A stretch of 38,751 nucleotides of DNA from Streptomyces sp. SID486 (GCF_009865385.1 NZ_WWJT01000386.1:1-38751), one strand, 5' to 3'; shown: positions 15,869 to 23,589, counted from the stretch's first letter. Program-made: numbers and translations. Notes: a model not told the origin generated them from the sequence alone.

Positions 15869-16015
15869 GTCGACTCAGCCGCGGGCCGCCGCGGGGCCGT
15901 CGGCTCAGCCGCGGGCCGCCGGGGGCGTCGACTCAGCCGCGGGCCGCCGCGGGGGCCGTCGGCTCAGCCGCGGGCCGCCGGGGGGGCGTCGGCTCAGCCG
16001 CGGGCCGCGGCGGTC
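15869..16015. repeat. five-copy tandem repeat of the amidohydrolase 3' end
   Basis: Units 15869-15898, 15899-15926, 15927-15957, 15958-15987 and 15988-16015 (28-31 bp), each with the core CTCAGCCGCGGGCCGC. The last unit contains the real stop codon of the M20 gene (15994-15996), so the other four are extra copies of the gene's end, each carrying a TGA. Units 1 and 3 share CGAC and GCCGCGGGG, and units 2 and 4 share CGGC and GCCGGGGG, which suggests duplication of a dimer. The CCGCGG palindromes can fold in RNA. Confidence 0.9.
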
Positions 16016-17229
16016 TCCAGGAAGGCGGCGGCGGTGAACATCTCCACACCGACCCTGATCGCGTACTCGTCCGCGTCGAAGTCGCCCTGGTGGAGGTCGC
16101 GCACCGTGCGCTCGCCGGGCCTGCGCACCCCGAGGCGGGCCATCGCCCCGGGCACCTCCTCCAGGTACCAGGAGAAGTCCTCGCCGCCGAGGCTCTGCTC
16201 GGTGCTCTCCACGGACCGCATGCCACGACGGGCGACCATGGCCCGCCGCAGCAGCTCGGTGGACTCCCGGTCGTTCACGACGGGCGGCACGCCCCGCATG
16301 TAGTTGATCTCCGACTTGGCACGGTGCAGCGTGGCGATCTCGTCGATGGCCTCGTGCACGATGTCGGGCGCGTCCCGCCAGGCGTCCAGGTCGAGGCAGC
16401 GGACGGTCCCGGACAGCTCGGCGTGCTGCGGTACGACGTTCGGGGCATGGCCGGACTCGATCCGGCCCCAGGTCAGGGCGAGGCCGGCGCGGGTGTCGAC
16501 ACGGCGCGCGACGAGCGCGGGCACGTCGATCGCCACGCGGGCGGCGGCGGTGACCAGGTCGGTGGTCAGGTGGGGGCGGGCGGTGTGCCCGCCGGGCCCG
16601 TCGAGCGCGATCTCCAGCCGGTCGCACGCGCTGGTGATCGGCCCGTGCCGCAGCCCGACCTTGCCGGCGTCCACCCTGGGGTCGCAGTGGGCGGCGAGGA
16701 TCCGGCCGACGCCTTCGAGCACCCCGTCGGCGATGGCGCCGAGGGCACCGCCGGGCAGCACCTCCTCGGCGGGCTGGAACACCAGCCGCACCGGACGGGA
16801 CAGCAGCCCCTTGGCGTGCAGGTCGGCGAGGACCAGGCCGGCGCCGAGGACGACGGTGGTGTGCACGTCGTGGCCGCAGGCGTGGGCACGGTCGGGCACG
16901 GTCGACCGGTAGGGGCAGTCGGTCTTGGTGTCGGGGATGGGCAGCGCGTCGATGTCGGCGCGCAGGGCCAGGATGGGCACGTCCGCACGCTCACCCTCCG
17001 TGACCCCGATGTCGCAGACGAGTCCGGTTCCGGTGGCGAGGACGCGGGGCCGCAGCCCCGCCCGCTCAAGCCGCTCCTTGATCGCGGCGGTCGTGCGGAA
17101 CTCCTGGTTGCCCAGCTCGGGGTGCATGTGCAAGTCGCGTCGGAAGGCGACGAGTTCGGCGTGCAGGGACTCGCTCAGCACGCCGGGGAGCACATCCCCC
17201 GGGAGGCCGGCCTCGGACTCTAGGGACAT
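15994..17229 (-). CDS. M20-family metal-dependent amidohydrolase
   Basis: A 411-residue cytoplasmic hydrolase of the M20D group (hippurate hydrolase/N-acyl-amino-acid amidohydrolase-like). Motifs in order: RRDLHMHPELGNQEF near residue 30, LRADIDALPI, HACGHDVHTT (metal ligands), QPAEEVLPGGA with catalytic Glu, and GGEDFSWYL near the C-terminus. A dimerisation domain lies around residues 180-300. ATG 17229 is the most likely start; GTG/TTG codons up to 14 residues upstream are in frame. It removes an acyl group from an N-acyl amino acid or similar; the substrate is not predictable. It is transcribed toward the BMP gene and ends in the tandem repeat described separately. Confidence 0.9.
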   Translation of the reverse strand: MSLESEAGLPGDVLPGVLSESLHAELVAFRRDLHMHPELGNQEFRTTAAIKERLERAGLRPRVLATGTGLVCDIGVTEGERADVPILALRADIDALPIPDTKTDCPYRSTVPDRAHACGHDVHTTVVLGAGLVLADLHAKGLLSRPVRLVFQPAEEVLPGGALGAIADGVLEGVGRILAAHCDPRVDAGKVGLRHGPITSACDRLEIALDGPGGHTARPHLTTDLVTAAARVAIDVPALVARRVDTRAGLALTWGRIESGHAPNVVPQHAELSGTVRCLDLDAWRDAPDIVHEAIDEIATLHRAKSEINYMRGVPPVVNDRESTELLRRAMVARRGMRSVESTEQSLGGEDFSWYLEEVPGAMARLGVRRPGERTVRDLHQGDFDADEYAIRVGVEMFTAAAFLETAAARG

Positions 17230-17721
17230 CAATTGCTTCACCCTCTGAAGGGTAGGACGCCCACTGATCAACTACCCCTCGATCAACAAAAGTTCAGCCC
17301 GTTAGGGGAAGAAAATCTGACCGGCGGACGCATGGCTGCGGACTGGGGTGGGTAAAACCTCTGTTTTCTACATCCACGCATACCACGCATCGTGGGTCTC
17401 ACGCGCGTCATGTCCACGAACCGGACCCCCCGGAGCACCGGCTCGCGGTAGCGTCCACGGGCGTGGAGCGACACGACCACGGACTTCCCGCGGACGACCC
17501 GCGCCTCCTGCGACGCGATCGCCGAGGACTACTCCACCCGCTGCCCCGGCGACCCGGCCCGTCCGCTCGGCTACTGCCGGCGCACGCAGGAGCAGATCAA
17601 CCGAGGCGCTGGCCCGGGCGAGCCTGGAACCGGTGGCAGCCGTGCTCCGCGAGCCGTCCGGCGAGAAGACACGCCGACGGGCATTCCTACTGGCGCGACG
17701 GGGGTGAGGGGGGCCGGACCG
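17230..17721. other. 492-bp stretch without a confident gene; possible gene remnant at 17460-17705
   Basis: The first 170 bp are relatively AT-rich and probably hold the amidohydrolase promoter. From about 17460 the plus strand reads FPRTTRASCDAIAEDYSTRC in one frame and, after a shift, ALARASLEPVAAVLREPSGE ending at TGA 17705-17707. Codon use looks gene-like in pieces but no single frame runs through. I recognise no family. It may be the remains of a small plus-strand gene next to the decayed lipoprotein copies. Confidence 0.3.
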
Positions 17722-17931
17722 CTACAGGTACTCGCCCTTCCGTCCCTCGGGGACCTGACAGCAGCCGGAGATGACGTCCAGGTTCAGCAGCGCAGGGTTG
17801 TCCTCGGCCATCTGAATGACGTGCAAGCTCCAGGGGTGGAGGACGCGGAAGTACCTGTCCGGGTCCTTGTCCGCGCACTCGGTCACCGTCGCGCGGGTGT
17901 CGGACGTCTTGCCCTTGACTCCCCGCTCGAC
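17722..17931 (-). pseudogene. decayed copy of the adjacent lipoprotein gene
   Basis: On the minus strand, the frame ending at TAG 17722-17724 reads VKGKTSDTRATVTECADKD and, further on, RYFRVLHPWSLH, joining directly to VIQMAEDNPALLNLDVISGC and CQVPEGRKGEYL. This aligns with the intact neighbour (17951-18517): GVEGKASDSRPGVQECPGKD, HFQIFHQWSFHP, then VHITRMEKRNPPKLSLMVVS and CYRVPDGQEVEHF. About 50 residues between the two blocks are deleted, and the signal peptide and N-terminal half are missing. No start codon precedes the homologous part. It is a truncated tandem paralogue lying immediately downstream of the parent gene. Confidence 0.85.
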
Positions 17932-17950
17932 CTCCTTCGACGGTGGTCCA

Positions 17951-18517
17951 TCAGAAGTGCTCGACCTCTTGGCCGTCGGGCACCCGGTAACAGCCCGATA
18001 CGACCATCAGGCTCAGCTTCGGCGGGTTCCTCTTCTCCATCCGGGTGATGTGCACGCCGGCTTTCTTCTCGTCGTTGTCGGCGATCAGGACGGTGTTCTT
18101 GTTCTTGCTGGTGTCCTGGCCGTACTGGACGATCTTCCAGCCGTGCTTCGGCAGGTTCTCCTCGAGGTGCCGCATCGCGGTGCCCAGATCACTCTCCGAC
18201 GCCGGGTGGAAGCTCCACTGGTGGAAGATCTGGAAGTGGGTGTCCCGGTCCTTGCCCGGGCACTCCTGGACCCCCGGGCGGCTGTCGGACGCCTTGCCCT
18301 CGACCCCGATCAGGTCGTAGACACCACTGGAGACCCTCTCCATCGCGTCCGAGGCCGCCCGCGAGGTGCTCGTCCCGGCGGACCGGACACCGTCAGAGCC
18401 GCTGTCCGAGGTGCTGTCGGTGCCGCCGGCGGAGTTGTCGTCAGTCATGCTGCATCCGGTGAGGGTGGTGAGTACGAGGGGTACGGTGAGCGCGAGTGCG
18501 CTCATGCTGATCTTCAC
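17951..18517 (-). CDS. putative lipoprotein, function unknown
   Basis: A 188-residue exported lipoprotein. It has a signal peptide with lipobox LTGC (Cys near residue 22), then a Ser/Thr/Asp/Gly-rich linker to about residue 55, then a compact domain with YDLIGVEGKASDSRPGVQEC, FQIFHQWSFHP, LPKHGWKIVQYG and LMVVSGCYRVPDG. Two conserved cysteines (in QEC and SGC) may form a disulfide. I remember this as a streptomycete-type lipoprotein family often present in several copies, without known function. It starts at GTG 18517, with GGAGAG about ten bases upstream. A truncated paralogue follows it and a frameshifted gene precedes it with a stop 15 bp away, so an older three-gene operon seems to be decaying. 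Confidence 0.82.
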   Translation of the reverse strand: MKISMSALALTVPLVLTTLTGCSMTDDNSAGGTDSTSDSGSDGVRSAGTSTSRAASDAMERVSSGVYDLIGVEGKASDSRPGVQECPGKDRDTHFQIFHQWSFHPASESDLGTAMRHLEENLPKHGWKIVQYGQDTSKNKNTVLIADNDEKKAGVHITRMEKRNPPKLSLMVVSGCYRVPDGQEVEHF

Positions 18518-18532
18518 GTCGCGGGGTCTCTC

Positions 18533-18735
18533 CTACTTCACGTGCGCCCAGAAGTCGGGCGCCGGCTTCAGCTGCGCGTCGTCTCCGTTCCCGATGACGA
18601 CGAGGGCCGGGCACCTTGCCGTCGACCTCACCGAGCCCCGGCTGGCCGTCGTCCAGCTTGCCCAGCGCCTTGCCGATGCCGTCCTGCAGACCCTTGGTGT
18701 CCTCGCCCTCCGGCGTCCAGGGCGTGATGTCCCCC
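18533..18735 (-). pseudogene. frameshifted, N-terminally truncated gene remnant
   Basis: The minus strand reads GDITPWTPEGEDTKGLQDGI, then GKALGKLDDGQPGLGEVDGK and VP in one frame (18735 down to about 18612), then after a +1/-2 shift ALVVIGNGDDAQLKPAPDFW and AHVK, ending at TAG 18533-18535. Both parts look like one natural sequence, and no start codon with a ribosome site fits upstream. The stop lies just before the ribosome site of the intact lipoprotein gene, so it was probably the first gene of that operon. Family unknown. A sequencing indel is the alternative to real decay, but the missing N-terminus supports decay. Confidence 0.65.
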
Positions 18736-18831
18736 CGCTTCCCGCTTCCCCGCCGCCGGCGGGCTGCCGTCGCCTCGCGCATGCCCTTTCGGGCAGGCAA
18801 ATGATCTTATGGAGACGCGATCACGCGGCGC

Positions 18832-18849
18832 CTGAGTACCCGTACTCAG
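18832..18849. promoter_or_regulatory. perfect 8+8 inverted repeat
   Basis: CTGAGTAC, CC, GTACTCAG. It lies 27 bp after the stop of the sialyltransferase-like gene, in the gap next to the decayed lipoprotein region. The 2-nt centre is too small for a good RNA hairpin, so a protein-binding site is more likely than a terminator. A related CTCAGTAC half-site occurs near 35909. Confidence 0.45.
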
Positions 18850-18875
18850 TCGGGGCCGGTTGGGTTCGGGCCGGG

Positions 18876-20024
18876 CTAGGCGAGGCTCACCGCCGCCAGA
18901 CGGTGGACGTCGCGGGCCGTGTCGGTCACTCCTGACAGGAAGCCCTGGGCCCGGGGGGAGGCGGTGTCCGTGAGCCAGGCCGGGTCGATGTCGCAGACCG
19001 CGACGCGGACGCCCGTACCGGCCAGGGCCAGCGGCAGGGTGTGCACGACCGTGGACGGGAAGCTGAGGATCGTCCGCCCTATGGGGCCACGGCGGGCGAT
19101 CAGTTCCAGGGGGAGGTCCGGACGCACTATCTCCAGCCCCGTCTCGGCGGCCAGGCGGTGCAGTTTGTCGGTGCTCTCGCGGCGGTGCGCGAAGTAGCGG
19201 GTGGCGCCGTGCGCCTTGGCCAGGCCGCGGACGGCCTCCAGGTAGCGGTCGCCGTCCACGACCCCGGTCTCCACCAGCGAGGTGCCGACCATGTCCGCGC
19301 CCTTGGTGATGCGCGGCGGCCCGAAGCGGGCGCGGGTCCAGGCGAAGTCGTTGGCGGTGACGGTGACGCCCTCGGGGGTCTCGGTCACCGGCATGGAGGA
19401 GAAGACCTCGACCCGGCGGTGGGCGCTCGGGGTGAGACGGCGGCGGGCGGAGGAGGACACCGGCGCGAAGAGCAGGTCGCGGGCGCCGGGCCGGCCGCCC
19501 TTGCGGTGCCAGCGGACCAGGCGTTCGCCGCGGGCCAGCTGGGCGACGAACTCCATCGTCGCCGTGCCGTCGTCGACGACGACCAGGTCTTGGGCGCGGG
19601 TGATGGTCAGCAGCAGCTGCACGTAGCGGGAGAACGGGTCCCCCATGACGATCCGGTCGGCCCGGCGGAGGGAGCCCGCCAGGCCGCCGATCGTGTGGAA
19701 GGGCGCGGTCGTGCCGCCCCGCGCCTCCTCCCAGCGCACCCGGTACCCCTCGTCCCGGGCCAGGTCGGCCATGCGGCGCAGCTGGCCCCGGGTCATGGGG
19801 TCGGTCGGGGACAGGACGACGACGGTGAGCTCCGCGCCGGCCGCCGGGTTCTCACCGGCCACCGTCCGCCGTATCTGCACGGGCACGGACGGCAGGGTGT
19901 CCGTGCCCGCGCTGTGCAGGCCGTGCAGGTGCGCCCACTCCAGTACGTTCAGCAGCTGGACCGGGCTCTCCACGAAGGCGAGCGTGCGGAGGGGGTGGCC
20001 GGTGTGACCGGCGCGGGGGCTCAT
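18876..20024 (-). CDS. sialyltransferase-like protein of the wall-polymer operon
   Basis: A 382-residue cytoplasmic protein. It carries the spaced motifs of bacterial sialyl/Kdo transferases (GT38/GT52/GT80 group): DDG at 151-153 (VVVDDGTATMEF), an HP-like box reading HRRE at 280-283, and an S/T box FPST at 322-325. The N-terminal FVESPVQLLNVLEW resembles the first Rossmann strand and helix of these GT-B enzymes. Overall it is distant from the two POLYST-family proteins in this window. The HP-to-HR change may mean a different donor or lost activity. It is last in the operon after NeuB. I infer transfer of a nonulosonate (probably Kdn) from its CMP form during wall-polymer synthesis. Confidence 0.72.
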   Translation of the reverse strand: MSPRAGHTGHPLRTLAFVESPVQLLNVLEWAHLHGLHSAGTDTLPSVPVQIRRTVAGENPAAGAELTVVVLSPTDPMTRGQLRRMADLARDEGYRVRWEEARGGTTAPFHTIGGLAGSLRRADRIVMGDPFSRYVQLLLTITRAQDLVVVDDGTATMEFVAQLARGERLVRWHRKGGRPGARDLLFAPVSSSARRRLTPSAHRRVEVFSSMPVTETPEGVTVTANDFAWTRARFGPPRITKGADMVGTSLVETGVVDGDRYLEAVRGLAKAHGATRYFAHRRESTDKLHRLAAETGLEIVRPDLPLELIARRGPIGRTILSFPSTVVHTLPLALAGTGVRVAVCDIDPAWLTDTASPRAQGFLSGVTDTARDVHRLAAVSLA

Positions 20025-20074
20025 CGGCGTACGACCGTCCCGTCGTAGGGCAATCCGTCAGGCAATCGGGGTGC

Positions 20075-21013
20075 TCAGACCGTGACCGGCTCGCCCGCGG
20101 CCGCGGCGATCTCCGCCTCGGCGACGACACCGGTGACGCGGCGCAGCTTCTTCATCGGGCCCAGCTCGGAGTCGTAGACCTTCTTGACGCCGTCACCGAG
20201 GGAGGCCTCGATGGTGCGGATGTCCCGGACGAGGCGGACGAGGCCCTGCGGCTCCACGGAGGCGGCCTGGTCGGAGCCCCACATGGCGCGGTCCAGGGTG
20301 ATGTGGCGCTCGACGAAGGTCGCCCCGAGCGCGACCGCGGCGAGGGTGGTCTGCAGGCCGGTCTCGTGGCCGGAGTAGCCGATCGGGACGTTCGGGAACT
20401 CCTTCTCCAGTGTGTTGATCACACGGAGGTTCAGCTCCTCGGCCTTGGCCGGGTAGGTGGAGGTGGCGTGGCACATGAGGATGTTGTCGCTGCCGAGGAC
20501 CTCGACCGCGTGGCGGATCTGCTTCGGCGTCGACATGCCGGTGGAGAGGATGACCGAGCGGCCGGTGGCGCGCAGGGCCTTCAGCAGCTCGTCGTCGGTG
20601 AGGGAGGCGGAGGCCACCTTGTGGGCGGGGACGTCGAACTTCTCCAGGAAGGCGACGGCCTCGGTGTCCCACGGGGAGGCGAACCAGTCGATGTTCTTGC
20701 TCTTGCAGTACTCGTCGATCTGGCGGTACTCGTCCTCGCCGAACTCCACGCGGTGGCGGTAGTCGATGTAGGTCATCCGGCCCCAGGGGGTGTCGCGCTC
20801 GATGTCCCACTGGTCACGGGGGGTGCAGATCTCGGGGGTGCGCTTCTGGAACTTGACGGCGTCGCAGCCGGCCTCGGCGGCCACGTCGATCAGCTTGAAG
20901 GCGTTCTCCAGCTCACCGTTGTGGTTGATGCCGATCTCGCCGCAGATGTAGACGGGCTTGCCGGGGCCGACCTCGCGCGAACCGAAGGTGCGCAGACGGG
21001 AGTTGGTGCTCAT
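20075..21013 (-). CDS. neuB: NeuB-type nonulosonate synthase without SAF domain (probable Kdn or Kdn-9-phosphate synthase)
   Basis: Condenses phosphoenolpyruvate with a hexose to give a nine-carbon 2-keto acid. The 312-residue product has the NeuB barrel: CGEIGINHNGELENA (24-38), AVKFQKRTP (52-60), FASPWD (111-116), LSTGMS (156-161), and the two metal-binding histidines in YSGHE (His216) and ERHIT (His237). It stops near residue 312, whereas N-acetylneuraminate synthases continue to about 350 with a SAF/antifreeze-like domain whose Arg contacts the N-acetyl group of ManNAc. Its absence, and the lack of a NeuC epimerase nearby, fit mannose or mannose-6-phosphate as substrate and Kdn as product. 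AAGGAC precedes the ATG. It lies 12 bp after the synthetase-phosphatase gene. Confidence 0.9.
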   Translation of the reverse strand: MSTNSRLRTFGSREVGPGKPVYICGEIGINHNGELENAFKLIDVAAEAGCDAVKFQKRTPEICTPRDQWDIERDTPWGRMTYIDYRHRVEFGEDEYRQIDEYCKSKNIDWFASPWDTEAVAFLEKFDVPAHKVASASLTDDELLKALRATGRSVILSTGMSTPKQIRHAVEVLGSDNILMCHATSTYPAKAEELNLRVINTLEKEFPNVPIGYSGHETGLQTTLAAVALGATFVERHITLDRAMWGSDQAASVEPQGLVRLVRDIRTIEASLGDGVKKVYDSELGPMKKLRRVTGVVAEAEIAAAAGEPVTV

Positions 21014-21025
21014 CAGGGGGTGTCC

Positions 21026-22255
21026 TTACTTGGGGAGGGAGTCGAGAGAGGGGCCGAGGATCCAGCTGGCGATCTCTCGGATCGCGCCGTCGCCGCCGGG
21101 GACGGTGGTGACCGCGCGTGCGGCGCCGCGTACGACGTCGTGGGCGCTCGCGACCGCCACGGGCCAGCCCACCAGGGCGAAGCACGGGAGGTCGTTCACG
21201 TCGTTGCCGACGTAGAGCACGCGCTCCGGCGCGATGCCCTGCTCCTCGCACCACTGCTTCAGTGCGAGGTCTTTCCGGTCGATGCCGTGCAGCACGGGGA
21301 TCCGCAGCTTCCGTGCGCGGGCGGCGACGACCGGGTTCTGTTCCGTGGACAGGATCAGCATCTTCAGGCCGCTCCTGCGCAGCGCCGCGATGCCGAGTCC
21401 GTCGCCGCGGTGCACGGCGACGACCTCCCGTCCGTCGGAGTCGATCAGCACCCGGTCGTCGGTCTGGGTGCCGTCGAAGTCCAGTACGACCGCGTCGATG
21501 TCGTCGGCGGCCGGCAGCGAACCGGGGCGGTCCGCGTCGAAGAGGGGGGCGAGGGCCCGGGCCCGCGCGAGGTCGTGCGGGTCGTCGATCTCCAGCACCC
21601 GGGCCGGGTCGGTGCGCACCAGCTCGGTGTGGCCGAAGAAGCGGTGACGCTGCTCGCGGAAGCCGGCCGCGTCCATGGCGTAGGCGGCGCCCGTCTCCAG
21701 GAAGTCCTGGGGGCGGTCCTGGCGGCGCGGGCGGTAGGACTTGTCGTGGTTGACGCCCACCCCGCCCTCGCCCTCGGTGTCGGCCTCGCGCCAGACGAAG
21801 CCGTGGAAGGGAGCCACGGTGACGGCGGTGTCGGCGCCGTTCTCGGCGACCGCGGCGGCCACCCCGTCGATGTCCTCGCGGATCACGAACGGGCTGGTGC
21901 ACTGCACGAGCAGGACCACGTCGACCGGGGCGCCGTGCAGCGCTTCGTGGGTGTCCATGGCGTGCAGGACCGCGGCCTCCGAGGTGGCGGTGTCACCGGC
22001 GATGGCGGCGGGCCGCAGCACGACCTCGGCGCCGGCCTCCCGGGCGGCGGCGGCGATGGCCTGGTCGTCGGTGGAGACGACGACGTCGGTCACCAGCCGG
22101 GTCGCCCGGCACTCGCGCACCGCGCGCGCCACCAGCGGGACACCGCCCACGGGGGCGAGGTTCTTCGCGGGGACGCCCTTGGAGCCGCCACGCGCCGGGA
22201 TCACCGCGAGTACCCGGCGGACCGAAGCTCGCGGGCCCGCTTCCGAGTGGGACAT
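21026..22255 (-). CDS. CMP-nonulosonate synthetase fused to KdsC-like HAD phosphatase
   Basis: A 409-residue two-domain enzyme. Residues 12-235 are an acylneuraminate cytidylyltransferase: VIPARGGSKGVPAKN (18-32), STDD (61-64), QCTSP (118-122), FLETGAAY (185-192) and LEIDDPHDL (221-229). Residues 253-400 are a C0-type HAD phosphatase with DFDGTQTD (259-266), LSTEQN (302-307), Lys328 and GNDVNDLP (350-357), so all catalytic motifs are present. Domain order matches vertebrate CMAS. I infer that it removes phosphate from Kdn-9-phosphate (HAD part) and then makes CMP-Kdn (N-terminal part). ATG 22255 has AAGGAG eight bases upstream. It lies between the DUF6716 glycosyltransferase and neuB genes. 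Confidence 0.9.
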   Translation of the reverse strand: MSHSEAGPRASVRRVLAVIPARGGSKGVPAKNLAPVGGVPLVARAVRECRATRLVTDVVVSTDDQAIAAAAREAGAEVVLRPAAIAGDTATSEAAVLHAMDTHEALHGAPVDVVLLVQCTSPFVIREDIDGVAAAVAENGADTAVTVAPFHGFVWREADTEGEGGVGVNHDKSYRPRRQDRPQDFLETGAAYAMDAAGFREQRHRFFGHTELVRTDPARVLEIDDPHDLARARALAPLFDADRPGSLPAADDIDAVVLDFDGTQTDDRVLIDSDGREVVAVHRGDGLGIAALRRSGLKMLILSTEQNPVVAARARKLRIPVLHGIDRKDLALKQWCEEQGIAPERVLYVGNDVNDLPCFALVGWPVAVASAHDVVRGAARAVTTVPGGDGAIREIASWILGPSLDSLPK

Positions 22256-22278
22256 GGGGTCTACTCCTTGCAATGAGG

Positions 22279-23589
22279 TCACAGCTCGCCCATCCGCCGG
22301 ATCACGGGGGCGACCCGCTGGACGCCGTGCCGGTAGGCGCCGCGCGCGGCCTTGCGGACGATCTGCCGGACGGGGCCGGGCGCCTTGTCGGCGGCGGGCG
22401 CCCCGGGCAGCGGTACGCCGTCGGGGCCGAGGTGGTGGCGGGCGAGGATGCCCGGCAGGTATCCGGGCGCGGTCTCGGGCGTGTAGTAGGGGTTCAGGGG
22501 CGGCAGGCCGCCGGGGCGGTCGAGCAGCTTGGCGATGCGTTCCCGGGCGGTGTCGAACGCCGTCGCGTAGGTGCCGTCGGCCGCGACGCCCTGCCGGGCC
22601 ACCCACTCCTCGTCGGGCACCGGCAGGTGCCCGGCGTCGAGCTGGTCCCAGGAGGCGAGGCAGCCGGAGCCGGTGAAGTGGTGGTTGCCGAGCACCTCGC
22701 GCACCCCGAGGTCGGTGAGGACGGCCGTGGGGATACGGCGGTGCAGGGCTTCCAGGGCGGCGGTGGAGCTGACCGTGACGAGCAGGTCGGTGCGGTCGAG
22801 CACCTCGCCCATGTGCCCGTACACCAGACGGAAGTTGGCGGGCAGGTCCCTGCCCTGGGCCAGCTTCTGGTACGGCAGTTCCTCGATGTGGGTGGTGTGC
22901 TCGCCGGGCCTGGAGCGCAGCTTCAGCAGCACCTCGCGCTCGGGGTGCCTGCGGGCGTGCGCCACCGCGCGGTCGAGCAGGTAGAGCCGGTCGCGGCGGT
23001 TGTCCGGCACGGACGGCTGGACCGCGAACACCACGGTGTAGGGGTCGTGTTCGCCGGTGTAGGGCGTGCCGCCGAGGAAGGGCAGCGCGACCTCGGTGAC
23101 CGAGGAGGCGTCGGCGCCCACGCCCTCGTAGACGGCCCGGAACCGGTCCGCGTCGTGGCGGGAGTTGGCGAGGACGAGGTCCGCGCCGTGCCGCAGCAGC
23201 AGTCCGTCGGTGAGCTTCTCGTAGACGACCCCGACATAGCCGGTGACGACCACGGGACGCCTGCCCGGGCCCCAGGCGGCGCGCAGTCCGTGCAGCATCG
23301 CCTGGACGCCGCCGCCGACCAGGGCGAGGACGAGGACGTCGTAGGACTCCTCGGTCATCGCGCGCAGGAACTCGATGCCGGTGACTTCGTTCAGGGAGGC
23401 GGCCCGGACGCCGACTTCCGTCAGCTGGCGGGCGGTGGGGGTGGCTCGTCCCCGCAGGAGGTAGCCGTCGAGGCGGACCTCGGCAGCCGCGGGAGTGAGG
23501 CGCTGCGCGGTGAGCGCACCCCACTTCCAGCGGGTGTCGGAGTCCGCGAGGACGGCGACCCGCAGGGACTTCGTAGCACTTGCTGGCAC
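22279..23589 (-). CDS. DUF6716-type putative glycosyltransferase
   Basis: A 436-residue protein that I recognise as the DUF6716 putative glycosyltransferase of actinobacteria. It is GT-B-like: N-terminal LRVAVLADSDTRWKWGALTA, a middle VVVTGYVGVVYEKLTDGLLL, and C-terminal YGHMGEVLDRTDLLVTVSST with an S/T box similar to nonulosonate transferases. It is the first gene of the operon with CMP-synthetase, NeuB and the sialyltransferase-like protein, so it probably builds the same polymer. I chose GTG 23589, which follows a TAGCGT -10 by exactly seven bases without a ribosome site (leaderless mRNA); an upstream TTG at 23628 is in frame but unlikely. The acceptor and sugar donor are unknown. Confidence 0.8.
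   Translation of the reverse strand: MPASATKSLRVAVLADSDTRWKWGALTAQRLTPAAAEVRLDGYLLRGRATPTARQLTEVGVRAASLNEVTGIEFLRAMTEESYDVLVLALVGGGVQAMLHGLRAAWGPGRRPVVVTGYVGVVYEKLTDGLLLRHGADLVLANSRHDADRFRAVYEGVGADASSVTEVALPFLGGTPYTGEHDPYTVVFAVQPSVPDNRRDRLYLLDRAVAHARRHPEREVLLKLRSRPGEHTTHIEELPYQKLAQGRDLPANFRLVYGHMGEVLDRTDLLVTVSSTAALEALHRRIPTAVLTDLGVREVLGNHHFTGSGCLASWDQLDAGHLPVPDEEWVARQGVAADGTYATAFDTARERIAKLLDRPGGLPPLNPYYTPETAPGYLPGILARHHLGPDGVPLPGAPAADKAPGPVRQIVRKAARGAYRHGVQRVAPVIRRMGEL

Noticed and set aside
15869..16015. CRISPR-like regular repeat.
   Set aside because: Units are contiguous without spacers and contain the end of a gene; no cas genes in the window.
17283..17480. Short minus-strand frame upstream of the amidohydrolase.
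   Set aside because: No motif and no ribosome site, and it spans a relatively AT-rich promoter-like region.
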